A stretch of 64,000 bases of DNA from Xanthobacter sp. YC-JY1 (GTDB lineage Bacteria; Pseudomonadota; Alphaproteobacteria; Rhizobiales; Xanthobacteraceae): contig NZ_CP032674.1 of NCBI RefSeq assembly GCF_021730305.1, positions 62,001-126,000 on the forward strand. The letters run 5' to 3'. The notes beneath the pieces are model-generated. The model saw nothing but the letters and a program-made list of their open reading frames with translations, searched no databases and was not told the origin of the DNA. The number at the start of each line of letters is the position of its first letter. Position 1 is the first letter of the stretch. The position numbers were made by a program, and so were the translations under genes. Positions 33,065 to 41,458 of this stretch are shown here, piece by piece.

Positions 33065-33841
33065 ATGCAGACTGCCCCCCTGCACGCCAAAACAGTGCCC
33101 GCAGCATCGCCCCTCCTCGCCGGGTCCAACCCCGCGCAGGCGCTGCTCCTCACCGAAAATGCCGCGCTGACCAACGGGCCTCCGCTGCTGTTCCAGCGCC
33201 TCACGGCGAAGGAGCGGGAGGAGGTGCTGAGGGAGGGGCAGAAGCGCGTCGTCTACCGCGGGAAGATGCTGTTCTCCCAAGGCACGCCGCACGATGGCAT
33301 CTTCCTGATCGAGAGCGGCCGCATCCGCGTTTTCTACATCGCGCCGTCGGGCCGGGAGATCACGCTCGCCTACTGGAACGCGGGTAATTTCGTGGGCGGG
33401 CCGGAGCTGTTCGGGCAGGGCCAGCACGTCTGGTCCGGCGTCGCGGCCACCAACAGCGTGGTGGTCCACCTGACCGGAAAGACCCTGCGGCGACTGATCG
33501 CCCAGGTGCCGGCCTTCGCCATCGGCCTCATCGAAGGGCTCACCTTCAAGGGCAAATGCTACTCGGCCCTTGCCCAGATGCTGGGCACCCGTTCCGTCAC
33601 CGAACGCCTCGCCCACCTCCTGATCCATCTCGCCGACACCTATGGCGTGAAGGAAGAGGGTGCCATCGCCATCGGCTCGGCCTTCACCCACGCCGACCTC
33701 GCCCACATGGTGGGCGCCACCCGCCAGTGGGTGACGATCAGCCTCAAGCGCCTGCAGGAGCAGGGCGTTCTGAAGGCGGAGAAGGCCAAGATCGTGGTCT
33801 ACGACCTCGAAGCGCTCCACGTGATGCGCGGCGACCGGTGA
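33065..33841 (+). CDS. Crp/Fnr family transcriptional regulator
   Basis: From ATG 33065 the protein has 258 residues. An unconserved N-terminus of about 45 residues is followed by a cyclic nucleotide-binding-like beta barrel (GIFLIESGRIRVFYIAPSGR). A long dimer helix leads to a winged helix near residues 200-245 (THADLAHMVGATRQWVTISL). The Fnr cysteine cluster is absent, so it does not bind an oxygen-sensing Fe-S centre in the Fnr manner. The sensor segment EITLAYWNAGNFVGGPE resembles what I recall of CysR-like regulators of sulfur genes in cyanobacteria. Its position before an importer operon on the same strand makes it the likely regulator. Confidence 0.88.
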   Translation: MQTAPLHAKTVPAASPLLAGSNPAQALLLTENAALTNGPPLLFQRLTAKEREEVLREGQKRVVYRGKMLFSQGTPHDGIFLIESGRIRVFYIAPSGREITLAYWNAGNFVGGPELFGQGQHVWSGVAATNSVVVHLTGKTLRRLIAQVPAFAIGLIEGLTFKGKCYSALAQMLGTRSVTERLAHLLIHLADTYGVKEEGAIAIGSAFTHADLAHMVGATRQWVTISLKRLQEQGVLKAEKAKIVVYDLEALHVMRGDR

Positions 33842-34010
33842 GGCAGATGGCCGTCCGGCGAGCCGCCGATGTGCGAATTGATGAAAAAGAAGGCGGGTCC
33901 GCAAAGGAGGCAACTAATCGACACCTCGGCCGCATCTTCCTTTGAACGGATCGAACCTGACGCCTGAAGATCACCGTCGAGAGCCGTCTTAGCCCCGAGA
34001 GGTGAATCTG

Positions 34011-35444
34011 ATGAACCCGTTTCGCCCCAGCATTCTTCGCGCCTTTGCCCTTGCCCTCGCGACCAGCTGCGCCGCCGTTCTCCCCGTTGCCGCCGAGACC
34101 ATCAACATCGGCATCGGGACGCAGGACACCACCACCAACACGGTGACCACGGGCGTCGTCATCAAGGAGCTGAAGCTCCTCGACAAGTATCTGCCGAAGG
34201 ACGGCAAATATGCCGGCGCCACCTACAACATCGAGTGGCAGAACTTCACCTCCGGCCCGCCCGTCACCAACGGCATGATGGCCGACAAGCTGCAGTTCGG
34301 CGGCATGGGTGATTATCCGCTGGTGGTGAACGGCTACACCTTTCAGTCCAACCCCCAGTCCAAGTCCCAGTTGATCGCGGTCGGTGCCTACAACATCTAT
34401 GGCTCCGGCAACGGCGTGGTGGTCCACAAGGACTCGCCCTATTACGAACTGAGCGACCTGAAGGGGAAGGTGCTCAGCGTGCCGTTCGGCTCCGCCGCCC
34501 ACGGCATGATCCTCAAGGCCATGCAGGACAAGAACTGGCCGGCCGACTACTTCAAGCTGGTCAGCCAGTCGCCGGAAGTGGGCTCCACCAACCTCCAGGA
34601 AAAGAAGATCGACGCCCACGCCGATTTCGTGCCCTTCGCCGAGCTGCTGCCCTTCCGCGGCTTCGCCCGCAAGATCTTCGACGGCGTGGAGACCAACGCC
34701 CCCACGTGGCACGGCGTGGTGGTGCGCACGGACTTCGCCGAGAAGTATCCGGAGGTCGTGGTCGGCTACATCAAGGCGGTGATCGAAGCCAATGACTGGG
34801 TCCGCAAGAACCCGAAGGAAGCGGCCGAGAAGATCGCCAAGTGGACGGGCATCGACAAGGAAGTCGTCTACATCTTCCTTGGCCCGGGCGGCATCATGAC
34901 CATGGACCCCACCATCAAGCCGCAGCTGGTGGAAGACGCCGCGCAGGACGCCGCGGTGCTCCAGAAGCTCGGTCGCATGAAGGAGTTCGACGTCAAGGCC
35001 TGGGTGAACGACACCTATGTGCGCCAGGCCTACAAGGAGCTCGGGCTTGATTACGAGGCGCAGCTGAAAAGCCTCGCGAACTACGAGATCGCCGGCGACG
35101 ACAGCTTTTGCAAGGTCAAGATTTCCGAGCCGCGCAAGGCGGGCGAGATCTGGGTGGAGGGCGAGGGCATCAAGCCCTATTCCAGCGCCGCCTGCACCCT
35201 CGGGGCGCTCGCCGAGCTGAATGCCGCCGGCAAGAAGATCAACATGACCTATCTGTTCGACACCGCCCGCGGCATCAAGCTGTTCGCGACGGATGCCTTC
35301 TATGCCGTCTCCACCAAGGACGGAAAGACCGAGATCCAGCCCTTCATGCTGAAGGCCGATGCCGAGGCGGCTGCGGCCAAGGCCGGCGGCAAGGTGCTGC
35401 CCTTCACCGACGCGCTGAAGGCGGCGTCCGGGGCCCGCGGGTGA
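34011..35444 (+). CDS. ABC transporter substrate-binding protein (NrtA/SsuA/TauA type) fused to a NosL-like domain
   Basis: From ATG 34011, which follows AGAGG at good spacing, the protein has 477 residues, against about 320-340 for most of this binding-protein group. A signal peptide ends near residue 27 (PVAA-ETINIG). The binding-protein part follows to about residue 345, with FGGMGDYPLVV and LKGKVLSVPFGSAAHGM. The extra C-terminal part (about 360-475) aligns by eye with NosL, the copper-binding nitrous oxide reductase accessory protein: a lone cysteine near 367, then ATDAFYAVS and AGGKVLPFTDAL. The CGM copper motif of NosL is missing. The ligand is unknown; a sulfur compound or a metal complex are both possible. 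Confidence 0.85.
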   Translation: MNPFRPSILRAFALALATSCAAVLPVAAETINIGIGTQDTTTNTVTTGVVIKELKLLDKYLPKDGKYAGATYNIEWQNFTSGPPVTNGMMADKLQFGGMGDYPLVVNGYTFQSNPQSKSQLIAVGAYNIYGSGNGVVVHKDSPYYELSDLKGKVLSVPFGSAAHGMILKAMQDKNWPADYFKLVSQSPEVGSTNLQEKKIDAHADFVPFAELLPFRGFARKIFDGVETNAPTWHGVVVRTDFAEKYPEVVVGYIKAVIEANDWVRKNPKEAAEKIAKWTGIDKEVVYIFLGPGGIMTMDPTIKPQLVEDAAQDAAVLQKLGRMKEFDVKAWVNDTYVRQAYKELGLDYEAQLKSLANYEIAGDDSFCKVKISEPRKAGEIWVEGEGIKPYSSAACTLGALAELNAAGKKINMTYLFDTARGIKLFATDAFYAVSTKDGKTEIQPFMLKADAEAAAAKAGGKVLPFTDALKAASGARG

Positions 35445-35449
35445 GCGCC

Positions 35450-36415
35450 ATGAACAGCATTGCCATGAAGCCCGCGGCGAAGTCCGCGCCCATCGCCGCC
35501 CCGTTCCACCTCGCCGGCGACGGCGGGGTGCATCGGCCGGTCGCGCCCGGTCACATCGTGCTGCGGCCGGAGCGGGACGCGCTGGCGGCAGTGGCGGCGC
35601 CGGACCGGTCCTTCACCGGGCGCGCGCGGCGCTGGTTGAAGCTCAATGCCCACACCATCCGCGCCATGCTGCTCGGGGCGCTGGCCATCGGCCTGTTCAT
35701 CCTCGCCTGGCATGTGGTGACGGTGAACCGCATGACCTTCTATGTGCGGTTCCTCAACGTGCCCTCGCCCGAGCAGGTGCTGGAGAGCGCCCGCACCGCG
35801 TTCTCCACGGGTGCCTTCCTCAACCACATCTACATTTCCTGTCGGCGCATCTTCATCGGCTTCGCGCTGGCCGCCGTCGTGGCCGTGCCGCTGGGCCTGC
35901 TGATGGGGCGCTTCCAGCTGCTGAAGGAATTCGTCTTCCCCGTCTCGGAAGTCCTGCGGCCCATCCCGGCCATCGCCTGGGTGCCCATGTCCATCATGCT
36001 GTGGCCGACCAACGAGGAAAGCATCGTCTTCATCACCTTCCTCGGCTCGTTCTTCCCCATCCTCCTCAACACGCTGCACGGCATGGCCAACGTGGACGAG
36101 GTGCTGGTGCGCGCCGCCCGCTGCCTTGGTGCCACGGAGCGGGCGACGTTCCGCGAAGTCTATTTCCCGGCCGTGCTGCCGCAGGTCTTCACCGGCCTCA
36201 CCGTGGGTATGGGCGTCGCCTGGGTGTCGCTGATCGCGGCGGAGATGATCTCCGGCCAGTTCGGCATCGGCTATTTCACCTGGGAGGCCTATTCCCTGGT
36301 GCAATATCCGGACATCGCACTGGGCATGATCACCATCGGCGTGCTCGGGCTCGCCTCCTCGTTTCTCATCCGCATCGCGGGCCGGGCCGTGACGCCCTGG
36401 TCGCGCGCCAAGTGA
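35450..36415 (+). CDS. ABC transporter permease (nitrate/sulfonate/taurine type)
   Basis: The 321-residue inner-membrane protein has a long polar N-terminus of about 60 residues, unusual for the family, and then about six hydrophobic segments. The ATPase-contacting loop is AARCLGATERATFREVYFPAVLP, and GVAWVSLIAAEMISGQFGIGY is a family signature. ATG 35450 starts five bases after the binding-protein stop; an in-frame GTG at 35441 overlapping that stop is an alternative start. It pairs with the ATPase encoded at 36423. Confidence 0.92.
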   Translation: MNSIAMKPAAKSAPIAAPFHLAGDGGVHRPVAPGHIVLRPERDALAAVAAPDRSFTGRARRWLKLNAHTIRAMLLGALAIGLFILAWHVVTVNRMTFYVRFLNVPSPEQVLESARTAFSTGAFLNHIYISCRRIFIGFALAAVVAVPLGLLMGRFQLLKEFVFPVSEVLRPIPAIAWVPMSIMLWPTNEESIVFITFLGSFFPILLNTLHGMANVDEVLVRAARCLGATERATFREVYFPAVLPQVFTGLTVGMGVAWVSLIAAEMISGQFGIGYFTWEAYSLVQYPDIALGMITIGVLGLASSFLIRIAGRAVTPWSRAK

Positions 36416-36422
36416 GGCCATC

Positions 36423-37298
36423 ATGGCGATCCCCGCGACCGCGCCGGCGAGGACCGGCCTCATCGAGGTTTCCGACTTCAACCTCGCCTACGACACCCTC
36501 GACGGCGCCGTCATCGCGGTGAGCGATGCGGACCTCGTGGTGAATCCCGGCGAGTTCGTCTCCATCATCGGCCCTTCGGGCTGCGGCAAGTCCACCCTGC
36601 TCAATGCCGTCGCGGGCTTCCTGAAGCCCACCTCCGGCATCGTGACGGTGGACAAGGAGCCGGTGAAAGGCCCCTCCGCCGACCGGGGCATGGTCTTCCA
36701 GCAATATTCGCTCTTTCCCTGGAAGACGGTGCGGGAGAACGTGGAATTCGGCCTGAAGATGCGCGGCATGGGCAAGTCGGAGCGGGCGGTCGCCGCGCGC
36801 ACGCTGCTGGGCCTCGCCGGGCTTTCCGCCTTCGAGGATCATTATCCCGATCGCCTCTCCGGCGGCATGAAGCAGCGCGTGGGCATCGTCCGCGCGCTCG
36901 CCACCGGGCCCAAGGTGCTGCTGCTGGACGAGCCGTTCGGCGCGCTCGATGCGCAGACGCGGGTCATCATGCAGCAGATCCTCACCAACCTCTGGCAGCG
37001 ACTGGGCATCTCCGTGCTGTTCGTCACCCACGACATCGACGAGGCGATTTTCCTCTCCGACCGCATCTACGTGATGACCGCCCGCCCCGGCACCATTAAG
37101 GCCGAGGTGACGGTGCCCCTGCCGCGTCCGCGCGACGCCGCCCTCCAGCTCTCGCCGGAATTCGTGCAGCTTCGGGCCGACCTCGGTGCCCTCATCCGCG
37201 AGGAGAGCCTGAAGGCCATGGGCGGCGAGCTGAACGAGGACGCGCTGAAGGGCCTTGCGGTGAACCTCAACGGCGCGAACCTCGCCGAGGTGGTGTGA
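36423..37298 (+). CDS. ABC transporter ATP-binding protein (nitrate/sulfonate/taurine type)
   Basis: The 291-residue ATPase has Walker A GPSGCGKST, the Q loop in MVFQQYSLFPWKTV, the signature LSGGMKQR, Walker B LLLDEPFGALDAQ and the switch histidine in VTHDIDEA. This combination is typical of SsuB/TauB/NrtD ATPases. The C-terminal 40 residues are acidic and Asn/Leu-rich without a clear domain. It closes the importer operon; a strong hairpin follows about 50 bases later. Confidence 0.94.
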   Translation: MAIPATAPARTGLIEVSDFNLAYDTLDGAVIAVSDADLVVNPGEFVSIIGPSGCGKSTLLNAVAGFLKPTSGIVTVDKEPVKGPSADRGMVFQQYSLFPWKTVRENVEFGLKMRGMGKSERAVAARTLLGLAGLSAFEDHYPDRLSGGMKQRVGIVRALATGPKVLLLDEPFGALDAQTRVIMQQILTNLWQRLGISVLFVTHDIDEAIFLSDRIYVMTARPGTIKAEVTVPLPRPRDAALQLSPEFVQLRADLGALIREESLKAMGGELNEDALKGLAVNLNGANLAEVV

Positions 37299-37348
37299 CG
37301 TGTCGGTGTGAGGTGCAGGTCTGACTTGCCCGTGTGATTTGCCGTTGT

Positions 37349-37373
37349 CGCCCTCCGGTCCAGCCGGAGGGCG
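37349..37373 (+). terminator. Hairpin after the importer operon
   Basis: CGCCCTCCGG and CCGGAGGGCG form a perfect 10-base stem around TCCAG. There is no T tract, so termination may be incomplete or rho-assisted and some transcripts may run on into fdxA. The remainder of the gap to 37513 holds no gene; a TAAAAT at 37479-37484 is a weak -10 candidate for fdxA. Confidence 0.6.
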
Positions 37374-37513
37374 ATGGCATTTGAGGGCCGTCTTTCCACC
37401 CTGGCCCGACCCTCCCGAAAATCTGCAATTAATTGACCCTCCAAGGCCTTAGTCCTCAGGAGCGCGGCACCCTCCGGCTAAAATAAAGATCGAACAACAA
37501 CCGGACCTGCCCC

Positions 37514-37849
37514 ATGGCCTACGTCGTCACCGACAAGTGCATCCGCTGCAAATTCATGGATTGCGTCGCCGTCTGCCCGGTGGACTGCTTCTATGAGGGC
37601 GAGAACATGCTCGTCATCAAGCCCGACGAGTGCATCGACTGCGGCGTCTGCGAGCCTGAATGCCCGGCCGCCGCCATCTCCGCAGACAGCGATCCGGCGG
37701 CCGCGCCCTGGATCGCGCTCAATGCCGAATATGCCGCCCTCTGGCCGAACATCGCCGAGAAGAAGGAGCCGCCGGCGGATGCCGCGCAGTGGATGAACGT
37801 GGACGGCAAGTTCGAGAGCGCCTTCTCCCCGGCGCCGGCTGAGGCATGA
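37514..37849 (+). CDS. fdxA: FdxA-type 7Fe ferredoxin
   Basis: The 111-residue ferredoxin has cysteines at 9, 12, 17, 21 and 25 in the first motif and 40, 43, 46 and 50 in the second ([13 protein letters not shown]). This is the arrangement of ferredoxins with one 3Fe-4S and one 4Fe-4S cluster. The long C-terminal extension ([15 protein letters not shown]) is typical of FdxA. It carries low-potential electrons in the cytoplasm. A reductase gene follows after ten bases, so the two form an electron-transfer pair. Confidence 0.96.
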   Translation: MAYVVTDKCIRCKFMDCVAVCPVDCFYEGENMLVIKPDECIDCGVCEPECPAAAISADSDPAAAPWIALNAEYAALWPNIAEKKEPPADAAQWMNVDGKFESAFSPAPAEA

Positions 37850-37859
37850 GGAGGCGACC

Positions 37860-38633
37860 ATGAGCAACCTGAACACCGAGACCGTGCTCGAGGTCCGCCA
37901 CTGGACCGACCGCCTCTTCTCCTTCACCGCCACCCGCGACAGCGCCTTCCGCTTCAAGAGCGGCCAGTTCACTATGATCGGCCTCGACGTGAACGAGAAG
38001 CCGCTGCTGCGCGCCTATTCGCTCGCCTGCGCGCCTCACGAGGAGCAGCTGGAATTCTTCTCCATCAAGGTGCCGGACGGTCCGCTCACCTCCCGCCTCC
38101 AGATGCTGAAGCCCGGCGATCCCATCCTCGTCGGCCGCCGGCCCACGGGCACGCTGCTGCTGGACAATCTCAAGCCGGGCAAGCGCCTCTATCTTCTGGC
38201 GACGGGCACGGGTCTCGCGCCCTTCGTCTCCATCGCCAAGGATCCGGAGGCCTATGAGCGGTTCGAGCACATCATCCTGGTCCATGGCTGCCGCGAGGTG
38301 GCCGAGCTCGCTTATGGCGAGCAGGTGGTGGCGGACCTCAAGGCGCACGATTTCCTCGGCGAATACGCGCAGGCGCAGTTGCTGCATTATCCGACCGTGA
38401 CCCGCGAGCCGTTCCGCAATCGCGGCCGTGTCACCGACCTCATGGAGAGCGGCCAGCTCTTCGCCGATCTCGGCCTGCCGGACCTCGATGCCGAGCACGA
38501 CCGGGTGATGCTGTGCGGCTCGCCGCAGATGATCGCCGATACCAAGGCGCTGCTGGAAACCCGCGACTTCGTGGAGGGCGCCGGCAACCGGCCGGAGACC
38601 TATGTGGTGGAGAAAGCATTCGCCGAGCGGTGA
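37860..38633 (+). CDS. fpr: Ferredoxin-NADP reductase
   Basis: The 257-residue flavoprotein has the FAD-binding RAYSLAC motif (RxYS), the phosphate-binding KSGQFTMIGL stretch, the NADP site LLATGTGLAPFVSI and the C-terminal YVVEKAF, where the last aromatic residue stacks on the flavin. It is of the bacterial subclass I type and moves electrons between NADPH and ferredoxin or flavodoxin. The ATG follows an AGGAGG ribosome-binding site in the short gap after fdxA. Confidence 0.95.
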   Translation: MSNLNTETVLEVRHWTDRLFSFTATRDSAFRFKSGQFTMIGLDVNEKPLLRAYSLACAPHEEQLEFFSIKVPDGPLTSRLQMLKPGDPILVGRRPTGTLLLDNLKPGKRLYLLATGTGLAPFVSIAKDPEAYERFEHIILVHGCREVAELAYGEQVVADLKAHDFLGEYAQAQLLHYPTVTREPFRNRGRVTDLMESGQLFADLGLPDLDAEHDRVMLCGSPQMIADTKALLETRDFVEGAGNRPETYVVEKAFAER

Positions 38634-38634
38634 G

Positions 38635-38661
38635 CGTTGCACATTGCAAAATCGTGCAACG
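38635..38661. repeat. Perfect inverted repeat just after fpr
   Basis: CGTTGCAC and GTGCAACG are separated by 11 bases (ATTGCAAAATC), two bases after the fpr stop. TTGCA also occurs in the spacer. It could be a terminator stem or, with its even spacing, a dimeric regulator site for the following SH3-protein gene. Confidence 0.55.
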
Positions 38662-38703
38662 GGCCGGTAACGATCCGAAGCTAGGCTGTCGCGCCAGATC
38701 CCG

Positions 38704-39276
38704 ATGATGGAGATGCTGGTGTCGATACGTGTCGAACTTGGATCGCGCCTGCGCGCAGTGGCCGGAGCGGCCGTCGTTCTGGCTAGCTTCCTCACCGCCG
38801 GAGCCGCCGCGGCGGCGACCCCGGCGGTGGCCGTGACGAATGTGAATCTGCGGGCGGGTCCCAGCACCAGCTTTCCGACCGTGGTCACCGTGCCCGCCGG
38901 CGCGACCCTCGCGACCTACGGGTGCCTTGCGGACTATTCGTGGTGCGATGTCGCGCTGGGCAGCGTGCGCGGCTGGATGGCGGCGCAGTATATCAAGGTC
39001 GTGCCGTCCGCCGGCGCCTCGCCGGTGGTGATGACCGCTGCGGTCGCGGCGGGCCTCGGCATCGCCGCGGTGGCGTTCAACCAGTCCTACTGGAACACCC
39101 ATTATGTGGGTCGTCCGTGGTATGGCCAGTGGAACCGCTATTACGGCCCCTATGCGCGCGGCCCTGTGGGCCATGTGGGCGCCACCCGCTGCTACAACGG
39201 TGCCTGCCGCCACGTGGGCGCGACGCGCGGCCCGGCCGGCAACACGGTGGTGCGGCGGGGCGTGGTGATCAGATAA
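38704..39276 (+). CDS. Exported SH3-domain protein
   Basis: The 190-residue protein has a signal peptide with core VVLASFLTAGAAAAA. A bacterial SH3 domain follows at about residues 40-100 (VNLRAGPSTSFPTVVTVPAG, then VRGWMAAQYIKV), with two cysteines that may be bridged. After a hydrophobic stretch (AAVAAGLGIAAVAF) comes a Tyr/Trp/Gly/Arg-rich tail. SH3 domains of this type often bind cell-wall peptides. Several ATG codons lie close together (38704, 38707, 38713), so the start is uncertain by a few residues. Confidence 0.85.
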   Translation: MMEMLVSIRVELGSRLRAVAGAAVVLASFLTAGAAAAATPAVAVTNVNLRAGPSTSFPTVVTVPAGATLATYGCLADYSWCDVALGSVRGWMAAQYIKVVPSAGASPVVMTAAVAAGLGIAAVAFNQSYWNTHYVGRPWYGQWNRYYGPYARGPVGHVGATRCYNGACRHVGATRGPAGNTVVRRGVVIR

Positions 39277-39292
39277 TCGAATTCATCGATTA
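39274..39292. repeat. Inverted repeat upstream of the YeiH-family gene (operator candidate)
   Basis: TAATCGA-ATTCA-TCGATTA is a perfect 7-base inverted repeat with a 5-base spacer, in an AT-rich patch 72 bases before the exporter start. The size and AT content suit a LysR-type or other dimeric regulator site. The left arm overlaps the stop of the SH3-protein gene. Confidence 0.5.
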
Positions 39293-39363
39293 ATTGTAGA
39301 AAAACAACTCGTTTGATCGATCCATGGCCGGGGGCCATCCTCGTCTCAAGAGGACCCCCCGCC

Positions 39364-40431
39364 ATGACCGACAAGCACCTGACCGATCCCGCTCTCATTC
39401 CCCCCGCGCCCGCCGTGTCCGCCGCTGGCGGCCCGCTGGTGACGGCCTTCGGCGGCATCCTGCCGGGCCTTGCCTATACGGTGGTGATCGCGGCGGCGGC
39501 CTATGCCATCCGCCAGGTGCCGGGCATGGGACTCGTCAGCCCGCTCATCCTCGCCATCGTCATCGGCATGGCGCTGCACAACATCTTCGGCACGGCGGCC
39601 ATCATCAAGCCCGGCGTTAAGTTCGCGCTCCGGCGCATCCTGCGCTTCGCCATCGTGCTCTTGGGCCTGCAACTCACCTTCGAACAGGTGCGCTCGGTGG
39701 GCGTGGTGGGCTTCTCCATCGTCGCCTTCACCCTGTTCGCCACCTTCTTCGTCACCCGCTGGCTCGGCCGCGCCATGGGCGTGGACCGGCAGCTCTCGGA
39801 GCTGATCGCCGCCGGCACCGCCATCTGCGGCGCCTCGGCGGTCATCGCCACCAATACGGTGACGCGCGGCTCGGACGAGGACGTGGCCTATGCGGTGGCC
39901 TGCGTCACCATCTTCGGCTCGCTCTCCATGCTGCTGATGCCGGCGCTGATCCCGTTCACCGGCTTCGACGCCCATGCCTTCGGCCTATGGACCGGCGCCT
40001 CCATCCATGAGGTGGCGCAGGTGGTGGCGGCGGCCTTCCAGGGCGGCCAGCAGGCCGGCGAGTTCGGCACCGTGGCGAAGCTCTCGCGGGTGATGCTGCT
40101 CGCCCCCCTCGTCATCGGCCTCGGCGCGGCGGCGGTGATGCGGGCGCGCGGCGACAAGTCGGCCGGCCATGCCAGCCCGCCCATGCCGTGGTTCGTGTTC
40201 GGCTTCATCGCCATGGTGATGGTCGCGTCCAGCGGCTACGTGCCGCCCGAAGTGAAGATGCCCGTCGCCACCACCACCACCTTCCTCCTCGCCGTCGCGC
40301 TGGGCGCCATGGGGCTGGAGACGGACATGCGCAAGCTGCGGCTGAAGGGCATCAAGCCCCTCCTGCTCGGTGCCGCGGCCTGGCTCTTCATCTCAGGCTT
40401 GAGCTTCATCCTCATCAAGACCCTGATGTGA
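39364..40431 (+). CDS. YeiH family (UPF0324) putative sulfate/sulfite exporter
   Basis: From ATG 39364 the protein has 355 residues and about ten hydrophobic segments. Family signatures are [27 protein letters not shown], the [16 protein letters not shown] loop and [16 protein letters not shown]. YeiH proteins are annotated as sulfate exporters, and E. coli yeiH lies beside the LysR regulator gene yeiE, which responds to sulfite. The same pairing occurs here, with the regulator gene downstream. An open frame back to 39313 is less likely to be translated. Confidence 0.92.
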   Translation: MTDKHLTDPALIPPAPAVSAAGGPLVTAFGGILPGLAYTVVIAAAAYAIRQVPGMGLVSPLILAIVIGMALHNIFGTAAIIKPGVKFALRRILRFAIVLLGLQLTFEQVRSVGVVGFSIVAFTLFATFFVTRWLGRAMGVDRQLSELIAAGTAICGASAVIATNTVTRGSDEDVAYAVACVTIFGSLSMLLMPALIPFTGFDAHAFGLWTGASIHEVAQVVAAAFQGGQQAGEFGTVAKLSRVMLLAPLVIGLGAAAVMRARGDKSAGHASPPMPWFVFGFIAMVMVASSGYVPPEVKMPVATTTTFLLAVALGAMGLETDMRKLRLKGIKPLLLGAAAWLFISGLSFILIKTLM

Positions 40432-40436
40432 TACCA

Positions 40437-40470
40437 ACAGGCCCGTGGGCGTCGCTCACGGGCCTGTCTT
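40437..40470 (+). terminator. Terminator between the exporter gene and the LysR gene
   Basis: ACAGGCCCGTG and CACGGGCCTGT form a perfect 11-base stem around a 9-base loop, followed by CTTC. It starts five bases after the exporter stop. The T tract is poor. Confidence 0.75.
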
Positions 40471-40513
40471 CATGCCCGCACGACGCCTGAGCGGAGCGGG
40501 ACGGTCGGGCGGG

Positions 40514-41458
40514 ATGACGCTGGAGCAACTGAAAGTCTTCGTCGCCGTCGCCCGCGCGCTCCACATGACCCGCGCCGCCGAAACGCTGAACATGACCCAG
40601 TCGGCGGTCAGCGCTTCCGTCGCGGCCCTGGAGGCCTCCTGCGGGGTCGCCCTGTTCCACCGCGTCGGACGCCGCATCGAGCTGACCGAGGCCGGCCGCG
40701 TCTTCGTCCCCGAGGCGGAAGCCGTGCTCGCCCGGGCCGGAGCCGCCGAGACGATCCTTGCTGATCTGTCCGGCCTCAGGCGCGGCCGGCTGTCCATCCA
40801 CGCCAGCCAGACCATTGCCAATTACTGGCTCGGCCCGCTGCTCCATCGCTTTCACAAGCTCTATCCCGACATCGCGCTGGAAGTGGTGATCGGCAACACC
40901 GCGCAGGTCGCCTCCGCTGTACGGGCCGGGGAGGCCGATCTCGGCTTCGTGGAAGGCGAGGTGGAGGAGGCGCTGCTGGCCCGGGTCGCGGTGCCCGGCG
41001 ACCGGCTGGTGCTGGTGGTGGCGGCCCATGATCCCCGCGCCGAGCTCAAGGCGCTGACCCCGGCCGATCTCATCGACATGCCCTTCGTTCTGCGCGAGCC
41101 GGGCTCGGGCACGCGGCAGGTGTTCGAGGACGCCCTGCGCGCCTCGGGCCTTGATCCGTCCCAGCTGAAGGTGGTTCTGGAGTTGCCGTCCAACGAGGCG
41201 GTGGTGAGCGCGGTGGCCGCAGGGGCGGGCGCGACGGTGATCTCCGATCTCGTCACCGCCTCGGGCCTCGCCATGGGCACGCTGAAACAGCTGCCGCTCA
41301 CCTTGCCGGCCCGGCGCTTCTACGCCCTGCGCCATGCCGACCGCTACAATTCGCGGGCGGCGCAGGCCCTGCTGGCGCTGGTGCGCGAGCCGGAGGCGGC
41401 CCCGGGGATCGCCCCGGCCGCGCCGGTCAGCCGCCCGCGGCCTCGAGCTCGGCGCTGA
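40514..41458 (+). CDS. LysR family transcriptional regulator (YeiE-like)
   Basis: The 314-residue protein has an N-terminal winged helix (MTLEQLKVFVAVARALHMTRAA at the start, SAVSASVAALE as recognition helix). A two-lobed effector domain follows (LHRFHKLYPDIALEVVIGN, AVRAGEADLGFVEGEV, VVSAVAAGAGATVISD). By family resemblance and by its place next to a YeiH-type gene it is a YeiE-like regulator. The C-terminal 32 bases overlap the end of the convergent ABC-F gene. ATG 40514 is the conserved start; the frame stays open upstream through the terminator. Confidence 0.92.
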   Translation: MTLEQLKVFVAVARALHMTRAAETLNMTQSAVSASVAALEASCGVALFHRVGRRIELTEAGRVFVPEAEAVLARAGAAETILADLSGLRRGRLSIHASQTIANYWLGPLLHRFHKLYPDIALEVVIGNTAQVASAVRAGEADLGFVEGEVEEALLARVAVPGDRLVLVVAAHDPRAELKALTPADLIDMPFVLREPGSGTRQVFEDALRASGLDPSQLKVVLELPSNEAVVSAVAAGAGATVISDLVTASGLAMGTLKQLPLTLPARRFYALRHADRYNSRAAQALLALVREPEAAPGIAPAAPVSRPRPRARR

